NCBI GenBank assembly: GCA_964007475.1
Contig: OZ023274.1
Coordinates: forward strand, 103,401,372-103,465,371
DNA from: Hybos culiciformis
Lineage: Eukaryota; Arthropoda; Insecta; Diptera; Hybotidae
Direction: 5' to 3'
Length of the DNA stretch: 64,000 bases
Part shown: piece after piece, positions 24,950 to 36,900 of the stretch
Layout of the letters: each line of letters starts with the position of its first letter
Numbering within the stretch: the stretch's first letter is position 1
Made by a program: the position numbers and the translations under genes
The notes under the pieces: generated by a model
Databases searched by the model: none
The model's input: the letters and a program-made list of their open reading frames with translations, nothing else
What the model was told of the DNA's origin: nothing

Positions 24950-27900
24950 CTCATAAAATTGCCAAAAAAAAAAAATAAAAATAATGTTATTTGGTTTTTG
25001 TAACAAATTATATTCTTTTATAGTTTTAGTGACCTGTCTGGTTTTTTTCTCCTGTTATTTTTGTACTCAGTTTGGAAGTGTTTTTATTTTTATTATTTTT
25101 TTTACAAGAAAAATTATAGCAGTTCTTTGTTTTTTTTTTTTTTCTTCTTCTTTTAAAGGAGTAGTAATAATGAATAAGAAAGAATTACTATATATACTAC
25201 ATATATGTATGTACCTATGTTTTTATTTTAAATTTTTTAATAAGTTCGTTTGTTCTTCAAATAAAATATATACGTACATTCTTTGTGTGCTGCTATGCAT
25301 ACAGATTTGAAAAACTGAAAACTATATTTAGGTACATAGTGCTTATTATGGAAAAGAAAAATAAATATTATGTATATTTTCTAGAGAATAAATACATAAA
25401 ATGTATATATTTATATTAAAATAAAATCCCAAGTACATACAGCTGATATAGTCAAAGTCATAAACTTAACTACGTTATAAAAAAAAAACAAAAAAAATAA
25501 ACAAAAAAATTTTCAATTTCAAACAAAGAAAAACTATATGTAGATACATTATTATTTTTTTTTCGCAACAATATTACAAACTGCTGTAAAAATCCAAAAT
25601 AAAACATATGTATACAATATAATTCTTCTACATAGTGTACATCTTCTCTGTCTCTTAAAAATAATAAAAAAAAAAATGGTATGAAAAACTATAATAATAT
25701 TCATCCCATTCTAAAACCCTTCGAAATTCTTAGAACTTAGTAGTAGTATAAAACAAAGGATTTTCGTGTCTATTTTTTTTTGAAATAAATGAAATTTTCG
25801 GATAATTGAATTCATTTTAAGAATAAAAATGTTTTTGTTATTTTATATTTTTGCTATATTTCCTCAAATCTAATTTTCTGCATTACATATTTTGTTTCTA
25901 TAGTTTCTCTTCTGTGTAATAAATATATATAATATTTTAGTCTATCAATCTTTTCTTTGTCTATGAAAACTATGGTTTTTTTTTTGTATATACATTTATA
26001 ACAATTAAGTATACATATATTTATATCTAATCTAAGTATATATATAATTTAGTTTATTTCATTACAAAGAACTTGCTTTTGTGCGTTTGACATTTTTATT
26101 AGTTTTTAAATTTTAATTTAATTTTTGAAATATTTTTTACATGTAGTACTACTAGTTGATTATAACCCTCTTATTTCTTTAATTACAAGATTTAATATTA
26201 AATTTATAACTCAATAACGAAAACCAAATTCTATTCCAAACTCAACAAGTTCTTTTATTTCCTATTCACTAAGTATGTTGCACCCAGATCTAACTGATGT
26301 TGAATTCTAATATTTTGTTGGAGAGAGTGTTACGAACGATTAATTACAGAAAGTTAAGCACACTGTATAGACCTTCGACTTTAGATAGAATCAATCTATA
26401 TAAAAAAAAAAAGATTGATATAATGATACTGAAAAACAATTAAGTAGGCAATTGCAAACAAACACCAGACAAAAGTTACATACACTGCTCTATAAATTTC
26501 TATAAATGTGCGTAGTTCATCAGACATTTAAAAATAAAATAACAAAAACTATAATTTATTAATTATTATCATTATTATTGTTATTATTGTTGTTGTTATT
26601 GTTAATATTGTTATCATTATTATACTGATTATACTTAATTATTTTGCTTCTTTTTTTTTGTTGACCCAAACTTTGCGCAAGTTAAGATCAGTGCCAATGA
26701 ATTTTTATGTAGGTAGATAGTACTTCCCTCTATAATTTCCAATTTTTCGAATTGGATTAATATTTTTAATTTTTTATAATCAAAAATAATAATTGTATGC
26801 ATTTAAGTTCGACAGATACGTATCTATATCTACATATATGCAATTAAATAGATACTTATGCCAGAAAAAAATAAAAATGTTAAAATATCCAATAACAACA
26901 GAATCTTGACTATGAACAGAAATTGCATAAAAAATAAGTTAATTAAACATTAATTCGGTAGTAGGTAGTCCGTGTTTTGATGGAAAGCAGACAAAAAATT
27001 GAAAAACATCACATAACAAATCGATAGCATATTTAACTTATAATTTTATGATTCGAAAAAAAGTATTAACTACTTGAATCTTATTGGGGAAAAATGCGGA
27101 AATGCTTTAAAATGACCTTATTGAAAAATCTAAAAAAAAAAACACTTATTTATTTAAGTTATAAGGCAATTATTATTTATTTTAGAGGAAATTAAAATAA
27201 CGATTTTATATTATACAAAACTAATAAGTACTATAAAACTAATAAGTACCCACTTAAATAAATAGCTTAAATCACTTAAGAACGATAATGTTACCTCGAA
27301 TGTAACTTATTATTTTGAGTATAAATAGGTGTGTACATATGTTCATTTGATTATACACATTTTGTATGTTTTATTTTTAGAAATGTTCAAAATTTTTAAA
27401 TAGACAAATAAATAACCTGGAAGAATTGCATATATATATTTTAGTATAAAAATTGTCCACAAACTTAAATGCCAATATAAATAGTACCTACGTATTTACA
27501 TCACCAAATATTCAGAAAAAAAAAAATTATTTTTTAATCACGCACTTTACTAAGTAAAATTTTAATAAAGTATAAAAATATAATATATAATTATTTATTT
27601 CTTATTATTTTTACACGTAAACATATCAATCTAATTCACATGAACTCCTACTTAATATTAACTAGTTTTCCTTATAAACGTACCAGTATTATATTAATTT
27701 TGAATATTAATCAATGGTTGTTATATTATTTTATGCATAAACGTATATATAAAATATAGAAGAAGTATATTTATTTTATATTATCAAAAGAACTTACTTA
27801 CTTACTTACATGTTAAATTATTATTATTAAATTTGTGTAAATACTTTTTTAAAAGTATTAGATATGTATATATTGATAATGTAATAATTTTGTGGTGATA

Positions 27901-28017
27901 TACCTACTTATATGTAAATTTAAGTTATAAATAAAACAAATAAAAATACTCATTTAAGTATGAGGAGTACACATAATGTTTAATAAAAAAACTGATATTA
28001 ATACATATAATATATAT
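24950..28017. other. intergenic, simple-sequence rich
   Basis: No exon supported. Contains poly-A/T runs, TA-rich repeats and an (ATT/GTT)n-like trinucleotide patch at about 26562-26630. The 108-codon open frame 24984-25310 is Phe/Tyr-rich and derives from T-rich sequence. Confidence 0.4.
26562..26630. repeat. (ATT/GTT)n trinucleotide microsatellite
   Basis: Imperfect repeats of ATT, GTT and ATC triplets; no open frame or splice context makes it coding. Confidence 0.8.
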
Positions 28018-28140
28018 TAGACACACTTCTGGTCACTTGAAAAAGGAACAATTTATTTCAAATTTTAAATGACTCAAATTTTTCCCATCAAAATCTTAAA
28101 AAAAAGGGTGATCCTACTCAAGTGAGCCGGAGTGTATATA
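28018..28140. mobile_element. possible short Tc1/mariner-like MITE, 123 bp
   Basis: The left end TAGACACACTTCTGGTCACT and the reverse complement of the right end TATATACACTCCGGCTCACT, both followed by TGA, match at 18 of 23 positions. The ends begin with TA. G+C-richer ends around an A+T-rich core are typical of old MITEs. No coding capacity. Confidence 0.5.
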
Positions 28141-31100
28141 ACGTTTATAAATATTATTTGTATGCATATTAAGTACATATATCGATAAAATTAAAATAAT
28201 CAATGGAAAATCAATTGAAAGAAATATTGAATTTAAATAAAATTATTTTATTGTTGGAAAAAAACAAAATTTAATAAATTTGACATAGAATTATGATCCT
28301 CAACACACTGTTTTTTTTTTTTTTCGAAACAACATACGATGATATTTCAACAAATCTTAAATGACAAAATAAATATATTTATTATGTAGGAAGATAATCA
28401 AAATTTGAATTTTTGTAATTTTTGTTTTATAGACAACAAAAAAGAAATAAATACATTATATAAAAATTAAGAATACATTTCCATCCTAAAATTGTGTTCA
28501 AATAATGTTGCTATTGTCATCACGGTAGATAACCAAGTAACATGTCGTAATTTCGATCGTATAATTAATTTAGAATTATAGGTAACTTACGTTCAAAATT
28601 CTTGATTCGTTCTGACTTTGCAAAAATTATATGTATATTGATATTGATTTATCAACAATAGATAAAAAGAATAAAATTTTGTTATAACAATTTTGCTATA
28701 ACGATAAGTACTTATTCATAGATAAGTATTTAATTTTTTAACAAAAATTAGAATCAAGAAAATTTTTCTTACCATAATATTATTATTAACTAGCTATTAC
28801 TATTATTAACATAACCTTTATATTATACATTTTATAAGTTTTTAATTATTATTATTATTATTACCAAGCTTATTATTACTATAAGTAGGTATATATTTAT
28901 AATATACACATATTTTAAATAGTTACACCAAAAATGCATTTAATCAAAAATGTTCGTAGAAGAAAAAAAAAAACACTAATTGTAAGTATGTCAGATTTTA
29001 GTTGTATAGTAGGTACATAGATTTCGAAATTAGGTCATGGACATTAAAAAAAAAAAAAAATCCAAAAATTTTTTTATTTGTAAATTTGTTTTTTTTAATA
29101 GACAAAGTCTAATTTTTTTTTTTAATCGCAATAAAGCAAAAAAAAAATGTTTAAAAATTAAAAGTATATCAGGAAAAATTTGAAATTTGAAATTTATCTC
29201 GAAATTTATAAACGAATTTAATTTTTTCTCATTTAAACACATGCTTGAAAAAAATCTGATAAATTGTTTGAAAATTCTTTGATAAAATTTTTTTATTTCT
29301 TTATTCCTAGATGTCTATAATCTCGAAATTCTAAACAGTCCATAAACAAACTAAAAAATATTTTCATTAGATAGGTAATTGCAGTTAAAAATATGTATAT
29401 CATTAGTTATAAAAGTAAGTAAGCTTTATCCGAGGCTTTATCTTAAAAAAAAAAAATTATGGTTGTCTATCTGTCTGCCTAGGTGTTCTGTAAAAACTCA
29501 ATGCCTGTATGGCCGATTGAAATGAAATTTTTAAACAATGTTTTATTCAGCGAGAGGAAGATCGTGTCCGTCATCTAGTATTTTACTTAAGTAAGTATTT
29601 TATTTTCTCAAGTTTCCCATTTTGGTTCAAAAAAATTGTCAACATCGATATGAACAGCGAAGATGATGGGTACATTTACAGGATGTACTTAATATTATAA
29701 AATATATATGTATGTATAAACATGCCAGCATTTTTTTTAAATTCCACAATAATAATGTGCAATAAATAATATTCATGAAGACAGAACCTAGTTACAAAGC
29801 ATATAATTCAATCTTCCCTCTACTTTGTAACTGATCCCTTTAGCAAAATTTTATTATTCCAATTTATTTCAAATAGATATGAAGTGAATAAAAAACATGA
29901 AATTTAAGTAAAAACTTCGTTGGTAAATAAATTTGTAACTATAATACCTAAATAATTTGCGAAACAAAAAAATTTTTATGTGTAGCTCTGTACATTAATT
30001 GTACATAAGGTGCTGTTTATATGTCTAATATAACTTAAGATATTTTTGAAATTTTTTTTTTATATAAAAATGAAATAAAATTTATTACGCATGGTAAGTA
30101 TAAAAAAGTCTCCACATGTTGTGTATCAAAATATTAATAATTTCAAAATTTCTGAACTTTTCTTGCTAAACTATATTTTTTCTCAATTCCAAGAACCCTT
30201 TATACTAGGTACTTACAACTCTTTTTGTTATAAAATTATTTTTCAAAACTCTGCCATAAATATTTATTGTGTTCGATTGGCGAATACCTACAATCAACAT
30301 AATTGGAAAACATTTTCAAAATTTCATGCACCTACTTTAAAGCTAGGGCGCAATGGCAGATGATAACCTTTTACGATCTAACAAAAAATAAAAAAATACA
30401 AAGTTTCGATTCATTTTATGAAACTTCATCAGACCTGACGATATTCACATATTAAAAAGGAAAAATATATGAAAAAAAAAAATCAAAATTCTAAAAATAA
30501 ATCAAAAAGTAAATAAACAATGTTTTTCTTTTTTTTTTATTCAAATTGTAATTAGGGCAAAATTATCTATACACGAAATAAAGAAAAATATTACTTAGTA
30601 GATAATATTATATTATACCTATATCTATGTAGGTATCATCTATACTATGTTTCTTTAAAAAAAAAATCTATTACTTAATATACCTACCTATAAAAAAAAA
30701 AAAATTAACATTATTGCTTAAATAAAATTCAGAAAAACATAGCAAAAAATAAAATAAAATAAATACAAAAAAAAAGAAAAACATAAAAATTTAAATAATA
30801 GAGGTAGGTAGGTATATAGGTAATCTAAGTTTATTATTTTATATATTTGTAATAAATTGTAAATAAAAAAAAAAAACATATTTTTATGATGGTTTATGTA
30901 TTATTTTTTATTTACCTACGACGATGTGAAAAAAAAAAAAAAAAACTTAATTATGTTTCTTGTTTGTAGGTAGGCGCATTATAATTTTTTTTTTTTTGTT
31001 GATAAAATAATAAAAAAAATTATTAAAAATAATATTGCACCAATTCTTGTTTTAAAAATCAAAAAAAAAAAAAAAAAACAGAAAAAAAACAGATGTTTTT

Positions 31101-32339
31101 TATTATTATTTTTTTTTAATTTTAATCAATAAAAATATTGTGCACTCTGTAATTTTTTTTTCTATCTATCTATGTATTGTTTTGAATGTTTTTTTTTTTT
31201 TCATATATGCCAAAAAAATATTTTCTTTGTTTTTATATTGAAAAGAAAAAAACAAAAAAAAAAACAACACATACATAAATGTACGTAATAAAAAATTGAT
31301 ATAAAATTTTTATTTTGCTAAATAAAAAAAAAAAATTTTTTTTTTTCAAAATATTTATATTTTTACCTTTATTTTTTTTTAATTTTATTTTTTTTAATAT
31401 TTATTGCGGAATTTTTTTTTTTTTTTATATTTTCATTTGAATGAATGTTTTCTTATGATTTTTTTTTTTTTTGTAGGTATGTAAATTAATTTTTTTTTTC
31501 TTTATTTTATAACTATTAATTTTTTTTTTCTTTTTTCTCTATATCATTTTTATATAAATTTTATTTATTTATTTATTTATTTATTTTTTTATTCATTATT
31601 TTCATTCCTTTTTAAAAAACAGTGTAATATTTTAATTTTGCTTAATTTTATTTTTATAATTTTTTTTTTCCAAAAGACAATTTATATTTTTACCAAAAAA
31701 AAAGTGTTTTTGGAACGATATCAATGACTGAACTAACTTAATTATTATAATAATATGATGAAGAATAAAAAATTTTCTTGTTTTTTTTCTGGTTTTTTTT
31801 TTTTTTTTTGTTTTTTTGTCTCATATGATTTCTTGATTTTATTCTTTTTATTTTTATTGCATTGTTTATAGGTATTATTATTAATAATATTCGTGTGTGT
31901 AGGAGAGCTTTTGTAGCTGGAGTAGTGTGTATTTTCGAAAATTAAGTTTTAAAATAAAAACGCAATTTTACATTAAAAACAATATAATACTTGTTCATTT
32001 CCATTCCATACAGCTATGGCTTTAATGATTATTTGCATATGTATTATTCTGTTAAAAATTTGGAAGGTGAAGTATATAAACATTGGCAAAACAACAAAAC
32101 ACACTTGTATATTAAAAACGTCGATAAAGCTATAAAACGTATTTAGGGGGACCATATTAAAAAGTTAAAACGTTAAATGTTCAATGTAAATGCACTTTTT
32201 GCCATCGATGTCATTTTGCATATAGTATATCTTTATTCAAAACAAAATTTTCAAATATTTAAAAATTGTAAAAAAATAACAAAAACTGTTAAATACAAGT
32301 TAACGAATTATTAACTGTTAAATTTTTACTCCCAATTAA
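28141..32339. other. intergenic, poly-T/poly-A rich
   Basis: No gene supported. The patch 29455-29665 (GTCTATCTGTCTGCC, then GGCCGATTGAAATGAAATTT) resembles the interior of dispersed insect repeats, some of them Helitron-related, but no termini were found. From 30.4 to 31.9 kb the sequence is almost entirely homopolymer runs and short repeats, including (TTTA)n at 31560-31588. Confidence 0.4.
31560..31588. repeat. (TTTA)n microsatellite
   Basis: Perfect tetranucleotide repeats within a T-rich tract. A second (TTTA)n tract lies at 34012-34037. Confidence 0.85.
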
Positions 32340-32487
32340 CCCCCCCCCCCCCCCTATTTACACAGGCATTTAGCCAGGCATTTACACAGGCTGTTGTATA
32401 AAATGAAATAATTTTATACAACTTTTACACAACATTCAAAAAAAATAAGCATTATAATCTTTGCGAACAGCCTGTGTAAATGGAGGG
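32340..32487. repeat. C15 tract beside a triple 12-bp tandem and an inverted copy
   Basis: A run of 15 C (32340-32354) is followed by three abutting 12-mers: ATTTACACAGGC (32356-32367), ATTTAGCCAGGC (32368-32379) and ATTTACACAGGC (32380-32391). The reverse complement GCCTGTGTAAAT recurs at 32470-32481, followed by GGAGGG that pairs with the C-rich left edge. The block can therefore fold back and looks like a small inverted-repeat element with internal duplication. No target duplication is evident. Confidence 0.75.
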
Positions 32488-33039
32488 TAACATAAATTCA
32501 ATTTGTACCTTTAAATCAAAATACACTTGGTCACTCTTCTTAAAATGTTTTTATTTTATTGTTTGTATAAAAATAATTATACATCAATCAGTAGGGGGGA
32601 ATTCGAAAAAAATTGTTCACTAGGTATGTGTGATATTTTCGAAATTATAAAAAGTAAAAACATTAAAAATAAAAGAAAAGCTTTTTAAAAAAAAAGCTGT
32701 TTTTTATTCTCAATACACAAAAAACTTAAATTACATAGAGTATCTTTTGTGCTATTATTTTATTATTCTATAAGGTGTATATCTATTTATAAGAAATATG
32801 AAAACAAAGTTACAGTTATTTTTACATACATTATTTTTTGATTCTCCGTATTTTCAATTTTCAGCAACAATGATGATCATTATCATATTCATCATAAATA
32901 ATTAATAATTTTCTTCTTTCATAAAATTTTAATACGGAGATTCTTCTGTGGTCGCAGTGCATTCATTGTTTGTTGTTTGTTTTTATTTTTTTTTCTGTTT
33001 TTCTCTTAAAAATAAAATCACTGGCAGTAGGAATTCACT

Positions 33040-33960
33040 AAAACGTGAGTTTACGAAAAATTAGGCTAAACTGCAGTTTACATGAACCACTCAGAATCGG
33101 CGGAGGGGAGGTATAGGCGATGCCCAAACCCCCAAAACTAAAAACAGTTCTTGGAGCAAAGGCCCCGTTTCGAAGATATGGCCCCCCTAAAGTTTCCCTA
33201 CATTTTGTATGGGCAGTTTCTTTTTTTGCCCGTTTTTGTCTAGGGCAGAGATTCCCAACCTGGGGTCCATGGACCCCTTGGGGGTACGTTAACCAATTCT
33301 GAGAGGTACGTGGAATTGTTCGTATTGAAAAAAATATATGTATATCCTTTTTACGGCTTACACACAATTTCAAAATCTAATTTTCTTTCCAAAATTTTGT
33401 GAATTGTGTAAGTATAATTGTGTATATTTTAAATAAGTATATTAAAACTCATAACGAAATCTTCAAAAAAAATGTTGATGGTATCATTCCTCCAACTTTT
33501 AATGTCGATAATTGGATTAGAAACGCCTTCACAATTTTATTAGACAAGATTGTTGACACTGATAATGATAACGCAAAAGATGAACCCATTGACTTGAGAA
33601 ATAACATGAAAACTCGCAGTGATTTGAAACAATGATGCTGGATCAATGTTGGTGCTAACAAAGCGAGGCGTATCTAATCACAACGTGCGTTAAATTTTTT
33701 TATTCCGTTTGTTATAACCTGTATGCACTCTTTTTTAGGGGTACGTAAAGATTCAAATCATTATCATGGGGTACAAATATTTCAAAAGGTTGGGAACCAT
33801 TGGTCTAGGGGGTTTCTCAGAATGAGAGGGGGGCGGCGGACAGGCAGACTGGTGTTTGGTCAGTGGGATTTGCTGCGATTTTCGAAACGGAAGCCTTAAA
33901 ACGTTCAACAAAATGTAAATTTTTATTTTGGATCAAGAAACCTCCCTCACACATGGCAAA
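33040..33960. repeat. older G+C-richer repeat interrupted by a hAT element
   Basis: The sequences 33040-33245 and 33811-33960 are strikingly less A+T-rich than everything around. They contain CCACTCAGAATCGGCGGAGG, CAAAGGCCCCGTTTCGAAGA and, on the far side, GGGGGGCGGCGGACAGGCAG. They look like the two halves of one dispersed repeat split by the hAT insertion. No coding frame is convincing: the minus-strand open frame 33038-33373 runs across the hAT boundary. Confidence 0.5.
33246..33802. mobile_element. hAT transposon derivative, 557 bp, with perfect 8-bp target duplication
   Basis: The left end starts CAGAGATTCCCAACCT and the right end, as reverse complement, starts CAATGGTTCCCAACCT: classic hAT termini. 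The octamer GTCTAGGG flanks both sides exactly (33238-33245 and 33803-33810). Internal matches to the ends include GGGGTAC near both termini. In the plus strand about 33460-33660 there is a relic of coding sequence (DNWIRNAF, then PIDLRNNMKTR and a shifted CWINV). It resembles the C-terminal part of ZBED5/FAM200-type hAT transposases, where WIRNPF, an (I/L)DL(R/Q)-type segment and FWI.V occur in this order. The element is thus an internally deleted, dead copy. Confidence 0.85.
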
Positions 33961-36900
33961 ACGTTAATTAAATCCATTCTGTTAAAGATCAAAGAATTAT
34001 TAAAGCTTACCTTATTTATTTATTTATTTATTTATTTTAAAGAATAAACAAACTGAAATCCACAACACATCGCAATCAAGTTCAAAAATCATACTGTTGG
34101 AGCAAATTTCGACATATGTACTACCTATATCTTTATGTATAAAAAATAAAAACATAAAAACTGCGGACTTGAACAGGGTTAGAAATAATATAAAACGAAT
34201 TACATACCTACATGAATTTTTTTTTTGTCTATCTACGATAAGTATAAGTACATCATTTTTAAGATATAAAAAACCTTATTTGTTTACTTATGAATAAAGA
34301 TTCTGTTTTTATGGTAATGGCGATGCATAAGCATAATATTGCATACATGTTATAATATAATATGTATGTAGACAATGTACCTACCTTCTATTCTGAAATG
34401 CAAAAAAAATGAATTTTTGATAAAGATGTCTTTTAATGGGAAAAAAAAAATAAATATAATTTGACATTGAAAATTTAGATCATCAGTAAGTATAATAATA
34501 ATTTTTTATTTTCAAGTTTCTGTTAAACTTTAAGGCCAAATTTTGTAGTGTTTTTATTTTAATGAAGCAAATGTATACAATTTAAAAATTAAGAAAGCTT
34601 ATATTGAGGTGCAATTGCAGCAACATTTATATTGTATATATAGACTTTTATTAGTGTTTATAGTGTTTGTAAACACATAAATTATGTACATCAAACAATA
34701 TACATATATTATGCAATTCAACTGTGTAAGGAGAACAACAATAGCATAATTAATAATTATGTATTATTATTTTAAAATTAAAGCTACCAAGAATTACATA
34801 AATCAATACATAATATCAATCTAAATATGTATAACACTTTCATTTCAAAATTAGATTTTTTTTTAACTCAAATCTACTGAAGATTAAAAAATTAAAATGT
34901 TTTGTTATTTTTTTTTTTCGCATTTTATTAAATTTGTTTTTTTTTTTTCATTTATTTATTTTAATTTACATATTGTTGATTCGTATTCATATTTTCTAAG
35001 TCTTCATTTATAAAATTGGGTCAACAGATTAGCATACAAAATAAAATTATACTTTTAGCTTTACTATCTAAAAAAAGCACAAACGTAAGATTAGAAATAT
35101 GAAAAAATCAACAACATAAGAATTGAATGGAAAATATTATATTTAAAAAAAATAAATAAATTTGATATGGAAATCTCGAAAACGTGAATAGCACTTAACA
35201 TTATTGTATTTAGGTAATTTAAGTAGGTATTATAGTTAAGGTGAAAACGAACTAAGGGTCATAACAGAAAATATCCTAAGCCATTATTTAAAAGTTAATA
35301 GATAATTAATCTGTGACTTCTATGAGCATAATCTGTAGCCTCTGTAACTGTAATTAAAGTACCTCCTACCTACCTACCTATTTATTCTTATGTCACAATA
35401 TACAACATGGATTATTTTTCGTTGGATTTATTTCTAACTATAGATAGATAGAGGGTATGCATAATGTTATAAAAGTGCTAATTTATAATTGTTAATGCTC
35501 ATTTTTTTTTTTGGGCTTAAAAAAAGTGTTCTCTCTATATATTATTTGACCATCTTGTCTCCATAACCATGTATACCTGTTGGTGCAGAACATTTATATA
35601 AAATTTTACAATATTTTGAAATTTTCTAAATCTAATTCCTATTTACAATATTATACAAATACTTATGCATATATTATTAAAGAAACTCTAATGAATCTAA
35701 ATTTACTATTTATTTTCGGATAACAATAATTATGATGATAAATCTTAAGAGTTCAAAAAGTAAAGGTTTTTGAATTTTGTAATGGCAATATATAAATATG
35801 TAATATATTTAAGTTTTTAAGACGTATTATTGTATATAGAATAGTTTTAATTTAACATCAAAACATATTCATATAAAACTTTTAATTATAAAAACATAAA
35901 CATAATACCAAAACAACATTTTTATTATGAAGAAGTGAAAAAAATAAAATAAAAAACTACGCAATATAAACGAATACATTGAACCCTTCCTTTATACATA
36001 TTATACTTATAAAATGCCTTTCGTTATTCTTTGTTCAATTTTAAATATTATGTTTTGAATTGAAAGCAATACAATGTAGGTAAACAAGAAAAATAATACA
36101 CACAAATGAATTTCGGACACAAACACCTTGTCAAATCTATCGGATCCATATAAAATGACTTAAAAATTATTTTCTTATTTAATATAGATACATGTAGTTA
36201 GAAAAACTAAAAATTCTACGAATTTCAAAAATTTGTAAGAATGATTTCGCTCTCTTATCCCTTTGTTAGCATAAGAATGTTTTTGAAATCGTTTCTTTTT
36301 GTTTGAAATTTGAAGCGGACGATTGATTTCATCTACCATCTTTCTAATCGTCCACTTTATCTTAAATTAATATGTAGTTTGAAAATATAATTTCATAATT
36401 ATGTATCAATAAGTAGTGTATCTTATGGTACAAACAAATTTGAAATCATTTAGCTCATAATTATATTTTAATTTACATTTACAACATAAGCAATTTAAGT
36501 CATATCATTCATATCGATATTATGGAGATATAACATCGTAATACTAAATAAAGTAAATAAAAATTTTTTGTGTATCAGAACGTATGCGTAAATAAAAAAT
36601 AAAATATACATTTATATAATATATATTATGATATATATACGTTGATGATGGTACTGTATATTGTACAAAATAGAGAATATCAAACATATGATTTTTTATA
36701 AACAAACTCTCTTCATCTGATTTTTATTATTAAAAGCTCGAAAAAATCTTAACAATACTGTAATTGTTAACAATTATTTCGAATACTATTTCTTTATTCT
36801 GAAATAATTTAAATAAAGCTCATTGAAAGTTGGAGAATATATTATTAAAAGAGAGATATATATATAACTCGTGGGGGCATATTTGATCCAATGAACTGTC

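Noticed and set aside
33038..33373. 111-codon minus-strand open frame with Gly/Pro-rich content
   Set aside because: It crosses the precise hAT insertion boundary at 33245/33246, so it cannot be an ancestral gene; composition reflects the G+C-richer repeat.
33399..33635. 78-codon plus-strand open frame considered as a host gene
   Set aside because: It lies wholly inside the hAT element and its readable parts (DNWIRNAF, PIDLRNNMK) resemble hAT transposase.
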